DNA of 64,000 bases, from assembly GCF_900609065.1 (NCBI RefSeq), contig NZ_UXAU01000013.1:62001-126000 (forward strand), read 5' to 3'. How positions within the stretch are numbered: position 1 is the stretch's first letter; every line of letters begins with the position of its first letter. Positions 34,104-43,061 of the stretch are shown one piece after another. The translations under genes and the position numbers were made by a program. Under the pieces are notes generated by a model. The model was not told the origin of the DNA, made no database searches, and saw only the letters and a program-made list of their open reading frames with translations. Source of the DNA: Arthrobacter ulcerisalmonis (lineage in GTDB: Bacteria; Actinomycetota; Actinomycetes; Actinomycetales; Micrococcaceae).

Positions 34104-35534
34104 TTACGCCTTCTTGGAGCCCTTCGGCACGAAGAGTGTCTCGGCCTGTTCCAGGGACATTCCGTTGGTTTCGGGGACCTTGAACAGGACGAAGAAGAAC
34201 GACGCCGCCGCGAAGGCCGTGTACATGAGGTACGTCAGCGGAAGCGAACCGGCAGCCATGACCGGGAAGCTGAGGGTAATGGCAAAGTTGGCCACCCATT
34301 GGGCAGCTGCTGCAACACCCAAGGCGCGAGCGCGGATCCGGGACGGGAAGATTTCACCCAGCAGGACCCACACCAGGGGTCCCCACGAGGCGCCAAAGCT
34401 GATGACGAACACGTTGGCAGCCACCAAGGCAATTGGTCCCCACGCACCCGGGAGGGTGATGTTGTCTCCAGATCCAGTAGCGGAAGCGAAGGCCAGCGCC
34501 ATGGTGCCCAGGGATACTGCCATTCCCACCGAGCCGGTCAGCAGGATAGGCCGGCGGCCGATCCGGTCCACCAGGGCAATGGCGACCAGGGTCACCAAGA
34601 TGTTGGTCACGGCCGTTGCCACCGAGATGGTCAGCGAGTCCTCTTCGCGGAAACCCACAGCCTTCCACAGGGTAGTGGAGTAGTAGAAGATCACGTTGAT
34701 ACCCACGAACTGCTGCAATACCGACAAGGTGATGCCCACCCACACCACTGCCTGCAGGCCGAAGGTCTTGCCTCGCAACGAACCTTTTTGGCCGGCCAAT
34801 TTGTCTTCGGCGATCGCGTCCTTGATCTCGCGGATGTGCCGGTCGGTGTCATCAGCCGGGGCAATGGAGTCGAAGACCACCCGGGCCTGGTCTTCCTTGC
34901 CCTGGAACACCAGGAACCGTGGGGACTCTGGCAAGGTGAAGGCCACCCAGCCGTAGACAACCGCGGGAACGGCAGCTGCCAGGAACATCCACCGCCACGC
35001 CTCAATGCCCAGCCAGAACGGCTGATCAGCGCCGCCGGCTGTGGTGGCGAACACCGCATCGGAAAGCAGGGCGGCAAAGATACCGGTGGTGATGGCCAGC
35101 TGCTGCAGTGAGGCCAGCCGACCGCGTACCTTCCGCGGTGAGATTTCAGAGATGTAAGCGGGGGCAATGACCGAGGCAAGGCCGATACCCAGTCCACCCA
35201 CCAAGCGCCAGAAGATCAGGTCCCAGACGCTGAAGCAGAAACCGGTACCGATCGCGCTCACCAGAAATAACAGTGCACCCAGCTTCATCGCGGGGATGCG
35301 GCCGTAGCGGTCCGCGATCTTCCCGGCCACGTAGGCGCCCACGGCACAGCCCAGCAGCGCGATGGCCACCGAGAAGCCAGTCACAGCCTCGGAAAGCGCA
35401 AACTCGTCCTGCATGGCGTCGACGGCGCCGTTGACCACTGAGGAGTCGAAGCCAAAGAGGAAGCCCCCAACAGCGCCTGCAAGCGCCAGCCAGATGACTC
35501 GCCGTGGGATTTTAGTGTCTGGCTCGATGCTCAA
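34104..35534 (-). CDS. MFS sugar porter
   Basis: The 476-residue protein has 12 membrane segments with sugar-porter signatures: GGFLFGFDSSVVNGAVDAM at helix 1, KIADRYGRIPAM and VDRIGRRPIL in loops 2-3 and 8-9, RLVGGLGIGLASVIAPAYIS, and PESPRFLV and PETNGMSLE at the ends of the halves. QQFVGINVIFYYS in helix 7 is typical of hexose/pentose:H+ symporters such as XylE. TTG at 35534 was chosen, preceded by AGGGGGCATC; the open frame runs on to 35669 without similarity to porters. It stands alone as a transcription unit. Confidence 0.87.
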   Translation of the reverse strand: MSIEPDTKIPRRVIWLALAGAVGGFLFGFDSSVVNGAVDAMQDEFALSEAVTGFSVAIALLGCAVGAYVAGKIADRYGRIPAMKLGALLFLVSAIGTGFCFSVWDLIFWRLVGGLGIGLASVIAPAYISEISPRKVRGRLASLQQLAITTGIFAALLSDAVFATTAGGADQPFWLGIEAWRWMFLAAAVPAVVYGWVAFTLPESPRFLVFQGKEDQARVVFDSIAPADDTDRHIREIKDAIAEDKLAGQKGSLRGKTFGLQAVVWVGITLSVLQQFVGINVIFYYSTTLWKAVGFREEDSLTISVATAVTNILVTLVAIALVDRIGRRPILLTGSVGMAVSLGTMALAFASATGSGDNITLPGAWGPIALVAANVFVISFGASWGPLVWVLLGEIFPSRIRARALGVAAAAQWVANFAITLSFPVMAAGSLPLTYLMYTAFAAASFFFVLFKVPETNGMSLEQAETLFVPKGSKKA

Positions 35535-35651
35535 GATGCCCCCTGGGGGTGTGGTGCGATTAGGAACGGTGCACGCAACGTCGGCCTCAGGGTCGGCGTT
35601 CCAGTCCGGCGCACCTCTGTCAGTGTTCCACGGGTTTGTCCGGGGGAGAAA

Positions 35652-35689
35652 CGAAACGGGAGGCACCAATGGTGGTGCCTCCCGTTTCG
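35652..35689 (-). terminator. Perfect 17-bp hairpin between two transporter genes
   Basis: CGAAACGGGAGGCACCA and its exact complement enclose a 4-base loop ATGG. On the minus strand it lies just beyond the DHA2 exporter stop (35711) and is followed by TTTCTCC. It should terminate that gene before the sugar porter promoter. Confidence 0.82.
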
Positions 35690-35710
35690 GATTGCCGGAG
35701 AACTGGGCGG

Positions 35711-37360
35711 TCAGTGCGCCGCAGCAGGCTCCCGGGCCGCTTTCGGGTCTGTCAACTTCTTGTTGGGAAGCGCAAAGCTGATGAGGAACGCCACACCCGT
35801 GAGGATGGCCGCGGTCAGCATGACGGTGTCGATTGCCCCGGCAAAGCCCTCGGTGATGGGCCGCGTCAAGGTGCTGTTGGCGGTATGCAGCCAGCTGGTG
35901 TCATTGAGGGAATCGTTGGAAGCGCCGTTCTGGAAGAACTCGTACAGCTTGGCATTGGCAGGATCGGCCGCCACGGCCGGGTCTTTGAGGACGGCTTGGT
36001 AGTCGGCGCTGGTCAGGGCCGACTTCATCCCATCAGCGATCTTGCTGGCTGCGAGGCTGAAAAGCATCGAGATGAACACGGCGGTGCCCACCGCGCCGCC
36101 CATAGAGCGGAAGAATGCCGCGGAGGACGTTCCCACGCCCATGTCCTTTGCCGGTACGGAGACCTGCATGGCCAAGGTCAACGGTTGCATGCAGAAGCCC
36201 AACCCCATGCCGAAGAACACGGCGATGAGGCCCGGTACCCAGAGGCCGGTGTCCACACCCAGGACCAGGCCCATCACCAGCGCGGACGCGGTGAGGATAG
36301 CCGTGCCCACGATGGGGAAGATCCGGTAGGTGCCCGACGCCGAGATGGTCCGGCCAGCCGTGATGGAACCGGTCAGGATACCCACCGTGAAGGTGATCAT
36401 CATCAGGCCAGCTTCCGTGGGGGTGAGCCCCTTCACCAGCTGCAGGTACATGGGCAGCATGGCGATCGCGCCAAACATGCCGATGCCAATGATGAAGTTC
36501 AGCAGCGAGGACAGGCCGAAGGTGGTGTTGCGGAAGAGCCGGAGCGGGATCAGCGCGTAGTCGCCGGCCCGCCGCTCCGCCAGGATGAACCAGACAATGC
36601 CCACCACACCAAGGCCGTAGCAAAGGAACGAGTTCACGGAGGCCCAGCCCCAGCTACGTCCCTGTTCGGCGACGAGGAGGAGGGGTACGATCGCCAGGGT
36701 GATAGCGGCAGCACCCCAGTAGTCGATCTTCTGCTTCATGTGCTTGGCTGGCAGGTGCAGGTAAAGGAACACCACAGTCAGCGCGGCTAGGCCGATGGGG
36801 ATGTTGATGAAGAACACCCACCGCCAGCCGTCAAAGCCCAAGATGTTGGCGGAACCGGCAAAAGCCCCACCCACCACGGGGCCCAGCACCGACGAGATGC
36901 CGAAGACCGACATGAAGTAGCCCTGGTACTTGGCGCGGTCCTTAAGCGAGACAATGTCGCCAATGATGGTCAACGCCAGGGCCAGCAGGCCACCGGCGCC
37001 CAGGCCCTGGATGCCACGGGCAATAGCGAGTTCCGTCATGGAGTGAACGGATCCGGCGTACAGCGAACCCACGAGGAAGATGGCGATCGCCGTCAGGTAG
37101 AGGGGCCGGCGGCCAAAGATGTCGCTCAGCTTGCCGTAGAGCGGCGTGCTGACCGTGGAGGTGATGAGGTATGCGGTGGTGGCCCACGCCTGGAGGGACA
37201 GCCCGTCGAGGTCGTTGGCAATGGTGTAAATAGAGGTTGACACGATGGTCTGGTCGAGCGAGGCCAGGAACATACCCAGCATCAACCCCACCATCACGGT
37301 GACAATCTGGCGCTGGGTCAGCGCCTCGCCAGCGGGGCGTGCCGTTGGTGTTTTGGGCAT
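35711..37360 (-). CDS. DHA2-family (EmrB/QacA-type) drug exporter
   Basis: The 549-residue MFS protein has 14 membrane segments. It starts QRQIVTVMVGLMLGMFLASLDQTIVSTS with the DHA2 helix-1 motif LDQTIVS, has LYGKLSDIFGRRPLYL (motif A) and RGIQGLGAGGLLALALTI, and a large extracytoplasmic loop near residues 450-500 before the last helix. It probably exports toxic or amphiphilic compounds by proton antiport. GGAGATCCC precedes the ATG. A regulator-type palindrome lies upstream (37394-37414) but no regulator gene adjoins. Confidence 0.9.
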   Translation of the reverse strand: MPKTPTARPAGEALTQRQIVTVMVGLMLGMFLASLDQTIVSTSIYTIANDLDGLSLQAWATTAYLITSTVSTPLYGKLSDIFGRRPLYLTAIAIFLVGSLYAGSVHSMTELAIARGIQGLGAGGLLALALTIIGDIVSLKDRAKYQGYFMSVFGISSVLGPVVGGAFAGSANILGFDGWRWVFFINIPIGLAALTVVFLYLHLPAKHMKQKIDYWGAAAITLAIVPLLLVAEQGRSWGWASVNSFLCYGLGVVGIVWFILAERRAGDYALIPLRLFRNTTFGLSSLLNFIIGIGMFGAIAMLPMYLQLVKGLTPTEAGLMMITFTVGILTGSITAGRTISASGTYRIFPIVGTAILTASALVMGLVLGVDTGLWVPGLIAVFFGMGLGFCMQPLTLAMQVSVPAKDMGVGTSSAAFFRSMGGAVGTAVFISMLFSLAASKIADGMKSALTSADYQAVLKDPAVAADPANAKLYEFFQNGASNDSLNDTSWLHTANSTLTRPITEGFAGAIDTVMLTAAILTGVAFLISFALPNKKLTDPKAAREPAAAH

Positions 37361-37393
37361 GGGATCTCCAAGAAGTACAGGCCGGAAGCGTTA

Positions 37394-37414
37394 ATAGTTG
37401 CTTTCAGTAACTAT
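37394..37414. promoter_or_regulatory. Operator-like inverted repeat upstream of the DHA2 exporter
   Basis: ATAGTTGCT-TTC-AGTAACTAT has 9-base arms with one mismatch, in a short AT-rich stretch 34 bases before the exporter ATG. The shape is typical of MarR or TetR operators. The matching regulator is not adjacent. Confidence 0.5.
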
Positions 37415-37470
37415 CTTACTCCCGCATTTCTTCCCGTGAAGGAAAAAATACTTCTCTGTGACCCCGTAGC

Positions 37471-37965
37471 TCAGGGCTCCACCAGGATGCCGTCCGGGTC
37501 GCACCAGACCATCGCGCCGGGACGGAACCGGACGCCGTCGAGCACTACGTCCACGTCCACCTCGCCAGCGCCGGCCTTGGCGCTTTTCTTCGGGTTGCTG
37601 CCCAAGGCCTTGACGCCCAAATCCAACGCGGCCAACGCAACCCGGTCACGGATGGCGCCGTTGATCACGACGCCGGCCCAGCCGTTTAGCACGGCGCTCT
37701 CGGCGATCATGTCCCCCATTAACGCCGTGCCCAACGAGCCGGCGCCGTCCACCACTAGCACGGCACCGTTGCCCGGGGTAGCCAAGGTGGACTTCACCAG
37801 GGCGTTGTCCTGGAAGCAGCGGATGGTGCGGACGGGGCCGCTGAAGTGTGAGCGGCCACCCAGGGACTGGAACTGAAGAGCCAAGGAGAGTAACTCGTCA
37901 CCGCGCTGGTCGTAAAGATCTGCAGTGCTGACGGTGGGTACTGACGATGGGGACGCGGCGCTCAT
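37471..37965 (-). CDS. RraA-family protein (regulator of RNase E activity / HMG-oxaloacetate aldolase fold)
   Basis: The 164-residue protein matches RraA: STADLYDQRGDELLSLALQF at the start, GPVRTIRCFQDNALVK, VVDGAGSLGTALMGDMIAE and WAGVVINGAIRDRVALAALD, with the Gly-rich loop and Arg-Asp pair of the active-site cleft. Family members either inhibit RNase E or act as 4-hydroxy-4-methyl-2-oxoglutarate/oxaloacetate aldolases; sequence alone does not decide. AAAGGAGAGCCGCT precedes ATG 37965; the frame to 38022 is not needed. Confidence 0.85.
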   Translation of the reverse strand: MSAASPSSVPTVSTADLYDQRGDELLSLALQFQSLGGRSHFSGPVRTIRCFQDNALVKSTLATPGNGAVLVVDGAGSLGTALMGDMIAESAVLNGWAGVVINGAIRDRVALAALDLGVKALGSNPKKSAKAGAGEVDVDVVLDGVRFRPGAMVWCDPDGILVEP

Positions 37966-38096
37966 AGCGGCTCTCCTTTGAGTGGGGGCTGACGGGTCAG
38001 CTGATGCGATGTTTGGTTCCAACCACTAGGGGCGGTCCGGTACCGCCCACGATAGTCTGATTTCTACCTCGCCAGTCCTTTCAGGAGCGCACGTCA

Positions 38097-39380
38097 ATGA
38101 GCCTGCCCCAGCCTTCCCTGCCTTCCGAACCCGGCCCGGCGCATTCTTCGTCGGCAGCGCTCGCCGAGCCTACTCACAAGGTGACGGCCCGCTGGGTCAC
38201 CGGCCTGGTCCTGGTCAACGTTGGCATCAACGCAGCGTTCTTCGGACCCATCAACGTTTTCATCGGCCAGCAAGCCATTGATATTGATGCCCCCAGCAAG
38301 GAGGCCATCCTCTCGCTGGTTACCGCCTGTGGCGCGGCCGTGTCCTTGGTGGCGAATCCGCTCTGTGGTGCCCTGTCCGATCGCACCACTTCCCCCCTTG
38401 GCCGGCGGGCGCCTTGGATCCTTGCCGGAGCCGTCTTGGCCACGGCCGCTCTTTTGGCGATGTCCGGTGCAACGTCGGTGGCGCTGATGGTGTTGTTCTG
38501 GTGCTTCGTCCAGCTCGGGGCGAACGCCGCCTACGCCGCGATCACGGCCGCGGTCCCGGACCGGGTGCCTGTCGCGCAGCGCGGGGGAGTGGGTGGCCTA
38601 GCAGCCATGGGGCAGACCCTCGGTATCCTCACCGGTGCGGTGTTCGGTGCGGTGGTGACCGGAAACTACATGGTGGGGTACTGGCTGTGCGCCGCCGCCA
38701 TGCTGCTTTCTGTCGTGCCCTATCTCTTCCACAGGAATGATCCCGCCTTGCCCAAGGACGGCCGGTCGAAATTCCGGCTCGGCAGCTTCGCCAAGAGTTT
38801 CTATATCAGCCCCCGGGAGCACCCGGACTTCGGCTGGGCATGGCTCACGCGGCTGCTGGTCAACGTGGGCAACCAAGCCACCATTGTGTATCTGCTGTTC
38901 TTCCTCCGGGACGTCATTGGCTATCCAGATCCGGCGACCGGTGTGCTGATCCTGACGGGGATCTACGCGGTGATGGTGATGATCACCGCCGTCCTGGTGG
39001 GTCCGTGGAGTGACAGGGTGGGCCGGCGGAAGCCGTTCGTGATCGGTTCCTCCGCCACCATTGCGATGGCGGGAGCCATTATGGCGTTCTTCCCAGTCTG
39101 GCCAGGGGCGCTGGCTGGGGCGGCGGTGCTGGGGGTCGGCTTTGGCGCGTACCTGGCGGTAGATTTCGCCCTGCTGACCCAGGTGCTGCCCACCGCTGCG
39201 GACCGCGGCAAGGACATGGGGGTCATCAACGTGGCCAATTCGCTGCCGCAAGTGATCGCCCCCGCGCTGGCGTTCCTGGCTGTTCAATTCTTCGGCGGCT
39301 ACGTGACACTCTTCATGGCTGCTGCTGTCATTGGGCTGCTGGGCGCCGTGTTTGTGGTGAAGATCAAAGGCGTCTCCTGA
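38097..39380 (+). CDS. MFS transporter (glycoside/sugar type)
   Basis: The 427-residue protein has about 12 membrane segments. Loop 2-3 reads NPLCGALSDRTTSPLGRRAPWIL, a pattern seen in GPH-like and other sugar-type MFS proteins, and loop 8-9 reads VGPWSDRVGRRKPFVI. The substrate is not clear. CAGGAGCGCACGTCA precedes ATG. A TetR-family gene follows in the same direction after 159 bases and may control it. Confidence 0.84.
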   Translation: MSLPQPSLPSEPGPAHSSSAALAEPTHKVTARWVTGLVLVNVGINAAFFGPINVFIGQQAIDIDAPSKEAILSLVTACGAAVSLVANPLCGALSDRTTSPLGRRAPWILAGAVLATAALLAMSGATSVALMVLFWCFVQLGANAAYAAITAAVPDRVPVAQRGGVGGLAAMGQTLGILTGAVFGAVVTGNYMVGYWLCAAAMLLSVVPYLFHRNDPALPKDGRSKFRLGSFAKSFYISPREHPDFGWAWLTRLLVNVGNQATIVYLLFFLRDVIGYPDPATGVLILTGIYAVMVMITAVLVGPWSDRVGRRKPFVIGSSATIAMAGAIMAFFPVWPGALAGAAVLGVGFGAYLAVDFALLTQVLPTAADRGKDMGVINVANSLPQVIAPALAFLAVQFFGGYVTLFMAAAVIGLLGAVFVVKIKGVS

Positions 39381-39539
39381 CGCCCAGCCCGGCTGGGTTG
39401 GACCGCCGTGTAGCTCCGCTGGCTGTGAGTTCGCCGGGAGCTCGAATGTTACCCTGCGGTATAGTTAGGGCCGACTGCAGGCCGTCCGGGCGGGGGTGCC
39501 CTGGCTGCCGCTCCAAGACTCCCAACCTCGGAAATGTAG

Positions 39540-40148
39540 ATGCCTGAGACGACTCCAGATCATCCGCGAAGTGCCGCCATGCCCGTTGCCCCTCGCCAAC
39601 GGCTGCGCTACCAACGCGTCTTGGAAGCTGCGTCCCTGGCTGCCCGTGGCGGGCTCGACGACGTTGACCTCAGCCATATTGCTGAAGCTGCGGACGTATC
39701 CCTCGGTACCGTCTACCGTTACTTCCCCACGAGCGCGCACCTGATGTTGGCACTGTTCAGGCACCAGCTCGTGGAACTGCAGGCCGCTCGGACTGCCTCC
39801 GCGGGGAGGTTATCGGGCAGGGCGCCGGCTGGCCTGGTCACGGAGATCTTCCATCTGCGGGTCATGCAGCCGGCGGTGGATGAGTGTCTGGCGAACGCCG
39901 CCTACGTGCCGGGGACCGAAATTACCGAACTGCGACGCGAACTGGACGCGATGGCACACGCAACAGTTGCCGAGACCTGCGGGGACGGTGGTGCGGCCAC
40001 CGTGCTGCTGCTTGCCGTCAGCGGCCTGGTCCAGTCGGTCCGGAACGGACGCCTGACCCAGCAGCAGGCGGACAAGGACCTCAAAAAGGCCTGCGCGTTA
40101 CTGAAGCCGGCAGATCAGACTGCACTTGATGTGGACAGGACTGCCTAG
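39540..40148 (+). CDS. TetR-family transcriptional regulator
   Basis: The 202-residue protein has the TetR DNA-binding domain at residues 18-64: LRYQRVLEAASLAARGGLDD, then VDLSHIAEAADVSLGTVYRYF. The C-terminal part is of the KstR2/TetR_C type judging by length, without a clear ligand signature. It lies downstream of an MFS gene, its likeliest target. A GC-rich hairpin (40244-40264) follows at a distance of about 100 bases. Confidence 0.83.
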   Translation: MPETTPDHPRSAAMPVAPRQRLRYQRVLEAASLAARGGLDDVDLSHIAEAADVSLGTVYRYFPTSAHLMLALFRHQLVELQAARTASAGRLSGRAPAGLVTEIFHLRVMQPAVDECLANAAYVPGTEITELRRELDAMAHATVAETCGDGGAATVLLLAVSGLVQSVRNGRLTQQQADKDLKKACALLKPADQTALDVDRTA

Positions 40149-40243
40149 CTGGCCTAAACCAATCCTGCAATAAGCAACCGCGAAGTCCTGCCGGAGGTAG
40201 CGTACAAGTATGCGGCGGTCGTTGCCACCGGCCGCCAGTGCAC

Positions 40244-40264
40244 CCGTGGCGGCTGCCGCCACGG
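40244..40264 (+). terminator. Hairpin between tetR and the DUF456 gene
   Basis: CCGTGGCGG-CTG-CCGCCACGG is a perfect 9-bp GC stem with a 3-base loop, 96 bases after the tetR stop and 35 bases before the next ATG. Without a T-run its role is uncertain: terminator or leader structure. Confidence 0.45.
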
Positions 40265-40298
40265 CGGATTGACCACCAGCCGCCCCTAGACTGGGCGG

Positions 40299-40802
40299 AT
40301 GAGCTCTGACACTGTGGTGACCATCCTGTGTGGCATCGCCATCGCCGTGGGCGTTGCCGGCACCATCATTCCGGTGCTTCCCGGCAGTATTTTGATCGGC
40401 GCCAGCCTTTTGGCCTGGGCCATCTGGGGTGGCGCCGGCACCGCCGGTTGGGTGGTCTTCGCGATCGGTATGGCCTTTGTTGTCGCCGGAATGACGGCCA
40501 GCGCGGTGCTCACGGGCCGGAAACTCAAGCAGCACGCGATCCCAGGCCGAAGTGTCCTGGTTGGACTGGCCCTCGGCCTCGTGGGCATGTTCGTGATTCC
40601 AGTGGTGGGCCTCTTCATCGGATTCGCGCTTGGTCTCCTGATCAGTGAACTCATCCGGACGCATGCACCCCGCAAAGCACTTACCGGCAGTTGGGCGGCA
40701 CTGAAGGCCACCGGAGTGGGCATGCTGGTGGAGTGCGGCCTGGCCACTTTGGCTGCCAGCACCTGGGTGATCGGCGTGTGGGTGGCTGCCGCGAACACCT
40801 GA
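40299..40802 (+). CDS. DUF456 family membrane protein
   Basis: The 167-residue protein has four to five hydrophobic segments. It has the DUF456 pattern: ILCGIAIAVGVAGTIIPVLPG at the start, with the VLPG turn, then LTGRKLKQHAIPGRSVLVGLALGLVGMF and VVGLFIGFALGLLISELIR. The function of this family is unknown. It stands 51 bases upstream of another gene in the same direction and could be co-transcribed with it. Confidence 0.82.
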   Translation: MSSDTVVTILCGIAIAVGVAGTIIPVLPGSILIGASLLAWAIWGGAGTAGWVVFAIGMAFVVAGMTASAVLTGRKLKQHAIPGRSVLVGLALGLVGMFVIPVVGLFIGFALGLLISELIRTHAPRKALTGSWAALKATGVGMLVECGLATLAASTWVIGVWVAAANT

Positions 40803-40853
40803 ATCATCCTGGGGGACGGCGGCGGAGGCCGCGCCCTTGGATAGCATGGAGGC

Positions 40854-41843
40854 ATGAGTGTTGGGGATTCCGGGCCGATCTATCAGGACACCCGCGACCT
40901 CACCCCCTTTGGCCAGCCCCAGTTGTGGACCCCGGTCCGGGGCCTCACGGACACCGTGGGTGGACTGCTCTCCGGCATGCTGGGCGGCCGGGAATCGACA
41001 CCGCTGTCCGTCGATGGCGAGGTGCCGCGGCTACAGCGCCGGGAATCGAGGACGGCCAAGGCCTTCCACCATGCGGTCTACTCCTCCGGACAGCCGGAGA
41101 AGCTGCTCGCGTTGACCCGCACCTACCCGGGCTGGGCGGGCGTGGGGCATCTGCTGGCAGGCTTGCAGGCCTACCGCAACAAGGGTTTCCGGCAGGCTTC
41201 GGAACTGTTGCGCCGGGGGCTCTCGGTAAGGAACGACGACGACGCGAACCACTACGCGCAGACCTACCTTTCGCGGGTGGTCACTCGGGTGGAGGTCGCC
41301 GAAAAAGTTGAGGTTCCGGTGCTGTTCAGCGAGGAGTCGGTGCTGTTGGCGCTCTCCCACGCGCTGCGCGAAATAGGCCGCGCCGACGATGCGCTGAACA
41401 CGTTGGCCGGCCTGCCGCCGTCGTTACCCACCGCGTTGGCGCGCAGTTCACTCGCTTTGGGCCTGGGCCGCAGTGGGGCCGTCATCGCGTGGACCGAGGG
41501 CCTGCTCAACGAGGACGATCTTTCCGCCGCCCTGCTGTTGGTGAGGGCCCGCGCCCTTCGCCAGGAGGGCTGGCTCGAGGAAGCGCAAGAGGCCATCAAC
41601 GAGATCCTTCGGCGCCGCGGAACGGCCCTGCTGCTCCGCAACGATGCCATCTCTGACCGGGCGGCGTTGCTCTTGGATGCCAGCAAAAGGAACCTGTCTC
41701 CCAAGGAATGGGCCAGACGCCAAGACCCGGCCAAATCGCGCCGGGACATTGACGAGGTGGAGCGGATCCGGCGCGACCACGATCAGCGCAGGATCTGGAA
41801 GCAGGAGTGGGAGCGGCTAGGCGGGGACCAAGGGAACCAATAG
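40854..41843 (+). CDS. Helical (TPR-like) protein of unknown function
   Basis: The 329-residue protein has no signal or membrane segment. After a 60-residue variable N-terminus it consists of helical pairs reminiscent of tetratricopeptide repeats: AYRNKGFRQASELLRRGLSV, LLALSHALREIGRADDALNTLAGL, LVRARALRQEGWLEEAQEAINEI. The C-terminus is highly charged (DIDEVERIRRDHDQRRIWKQ). I recognise no named family. It overlaps the convergent LysE gene by 27 bases at their ends. Confidence 0.7.
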   Translation: MSVGDSGPIYQDTRDLTPFGQPQLWTPVRGLTDTVGGLLSGMLGGRESTPLSVDGEVPRLQRRESRTAKAFHHAVYSSGQPEKLLALTRTYPGWAGVGHLLAGLQAYRNKGFRQASELLRRGLSVRNDDDANHYAQTYLSRVVTRVEVAEKVEVPVLFSEESVLLALSHALREIGRADDALNTLAGLPPSLPTALARSSLALGLGRSGAVIAWTEGLLNEDDLSAALLLVRARALRQEGWLEEAQEAINEILRRRGTALLLRNDAISDRAALLLDASKRNLSPKEWARRQDPAKSRRDIDEVERIRRDHDQRRIWKQEWERLGGDQGNQ

Positions 41844-42464
41844 GGGTACCACCTGTTCGGCCAGGAGCACACCGCCCAGGCCCAGCATGATCACCCCGCT
41901 GCTGAGCGTCACCACCCGCGCGGCGCCTGGCCGGCTCTGCAGAATGGACCGGGCCAGCATGGCCACGGCTGTGTAGACCAAGGCGGTCAAGGCCACGAAG
42001 GTCAAGCCCAACAACCCTGACTGCACCGGCACTGGGAAGGTGGCCTCGGCGCTGACGAACTGCGGAATCAACGCCACATAGAACAGCAGCCCCTTGGGAT
42101 TGATCCCGCTGGTGCCCATCCCCTGGAAAAAAGTCCGCAGCTGGGTTGCGCCGGCGCTGGCAGCTCCTGCTTCAAAGCTGGCGCCACGCCAAGAGCGGAG
42201 CGTGCTGGCGCCAAGCCACATCAGGTAAGCGGCACCTGCAAGAGTGAGCCAGCCCAAGACCCCCGGCACTCCGGTGAGCAACGCGGCCAAGCCAGCCACG
42301 AGCAGGACGGTATGCAGGACGTAGCCGCTGCAGAGACCCGCCACCGCCGGCACGAAACTCCGCTGCCGCAGCCCTGCCGTGATGGAGTAAGCCCAGTCCA
42401 CGCCGGGCGTGCAGGCCAACGCCACGGCAACCAGCATGAAGGCGAGGAACAGTTCGGGATTCAT
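41817..42464 (-). CDS. LysE/RhtB-family amino acid exporter
   Basis: The 215-residue protein has six membrane segments. It starts FLAFMLVAVALACTPGVDWAYSITAGLRQR, with the LysE family P-G-x-D/N-x turn, and has GMGTSGINPKGLLFYVALIPQF, the second conserved Asn-Pro-Lys motif. Such proteins export amino acids by proton antiport. It is divergent from an Lrp/AsnC regulator at 42570, the classical exporter-regulator arrangement (LysE/Lrp type), which suggests induction when the amino acid accumulates. Confidence 0.9.
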   Translation of the reverse strand: MNPELFLAFMLVAVALACTPGVDWAYSITAGLRQRSFVPAVAGLCSGYVLHTVLLVAGLAALLTGVPGVLGWLTLAGAAYLMWLGASTLRSWRGASFEAGAASAGATQLRTFFQGMGTSGINPKGLLFYVALIPQFVSAEATFPVPVQSGLLGLTFVALTALVYTAVAMLARSILQSRPGAARVVTLSSGVIMLGLGGVLLAEQVVPLLVPLVPA

Positions 42465-42553
42465 GGGTCTCCTGTCGGCGGTTGGCTACAGGAAAACTTT
42501 AGGAAGGTTCAGGCCAAAAGTGCTGTCCAAATTTAGCGCTCTGAGCGGCCGAA

Positions 42554-42569
42554 GCAATATTATTATTGC
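42554..42569. promoter_or_regulatory. AT-rich palindrome touching the lrp start codon
   Basis: GCAATA-TTAT-TATTGC has perfect 6-base arms and ends at the base before the GTG of the Lrp-type gene. Its position suggests autorepression and control of the divergent LysE gene, and leaves no room for a ribosome-binding site, so a leaderless start is likely. Confidence 0.6.
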
Positions 42570-43025
42570 GTGATTGACCATATTGACAGGAATATCTTGC
42601 GCCACCTTCGCGAGGATGGCCGGATGACGGCCACGGCGCTTGCGGCCAAGGTCGGATTGACGGTGGCGCCCTGCCATCGAAGGCTGCGCGATCTGGAGCG
42701 TTCGGGGGTGATCCGCGGCTATCGGGCAGATATCGACCCGGCCGCCGTCGGACTCGGGTTTGAGGCCAGCGTCTTCGTGACCCTCCGGCAGGTGGACAGG
42801 GCCACCATGGAAATTTTCGAAAGTCGCGTGGCTGAAAGCCCGCAGGTGGTGGAGGCGCAGCGGTTATTCGGCTCGCCGGACTACCTGCTGAAGGTGATTG
42901 CCGCGGACCTGCCCGCCTACCAGCGGTTCTACGACGCCGAGCTGACGTCTCTGCCCGGCGTCGAGCGGCTCACCTCAACCCTGGTGATGAAGAACCTCAA
43001 GTCCAACGCTGGTCCGCCAGTCTAG
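42570..43025 (+). CDS. Lrp/AsnC-family regulator (probable regulator of the adjacent LysE exporter)
   Basis: The 151-residue protein has the AsnC helix-turn-helix: DHIDRNILRHLREDGRMTAT, then LAAKVGLTVAPCHRRLRDLERSGVI, residues 2-50. The C-terminal RAM domain reads ASVFVTLRQVDRATMEIFES, with GSPDYLLKVIAADLPAYQRFY, which forms the amino-acid-binding interface. Divergent transcription from the LysE exporter suggests it senses the exported amino acid. The start is GTG at 42570, directly after a palindrome. Confidence 0.88.
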   Translation: MIDHIDRNILRHLREDGRMTATALAAKVGLTVAPCHRRLRDLERSGVIRGYRADIDPAAVGLGFEASVFVTLRQVDRATMEIFESRVAESPQVVEAQRLFGSPDYLLKVIAADLPAYQRFYDAELTSLPGVERLTSTLVMKNLKSNAGPPV

Positions 43026-43061
43026 GCAGGCGCCACAGCCGGGCTTGGATCTTGACCGGCG

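Noticed and set aside
37455-37480. tRNA-like stretch CCCCGTAGCTCAGG
   Set aside because: Only the D-arm-like fragment is present; no matching acceptor stem, anticodon loop or T-arm follows, and it lies at the end of the RraA gene.
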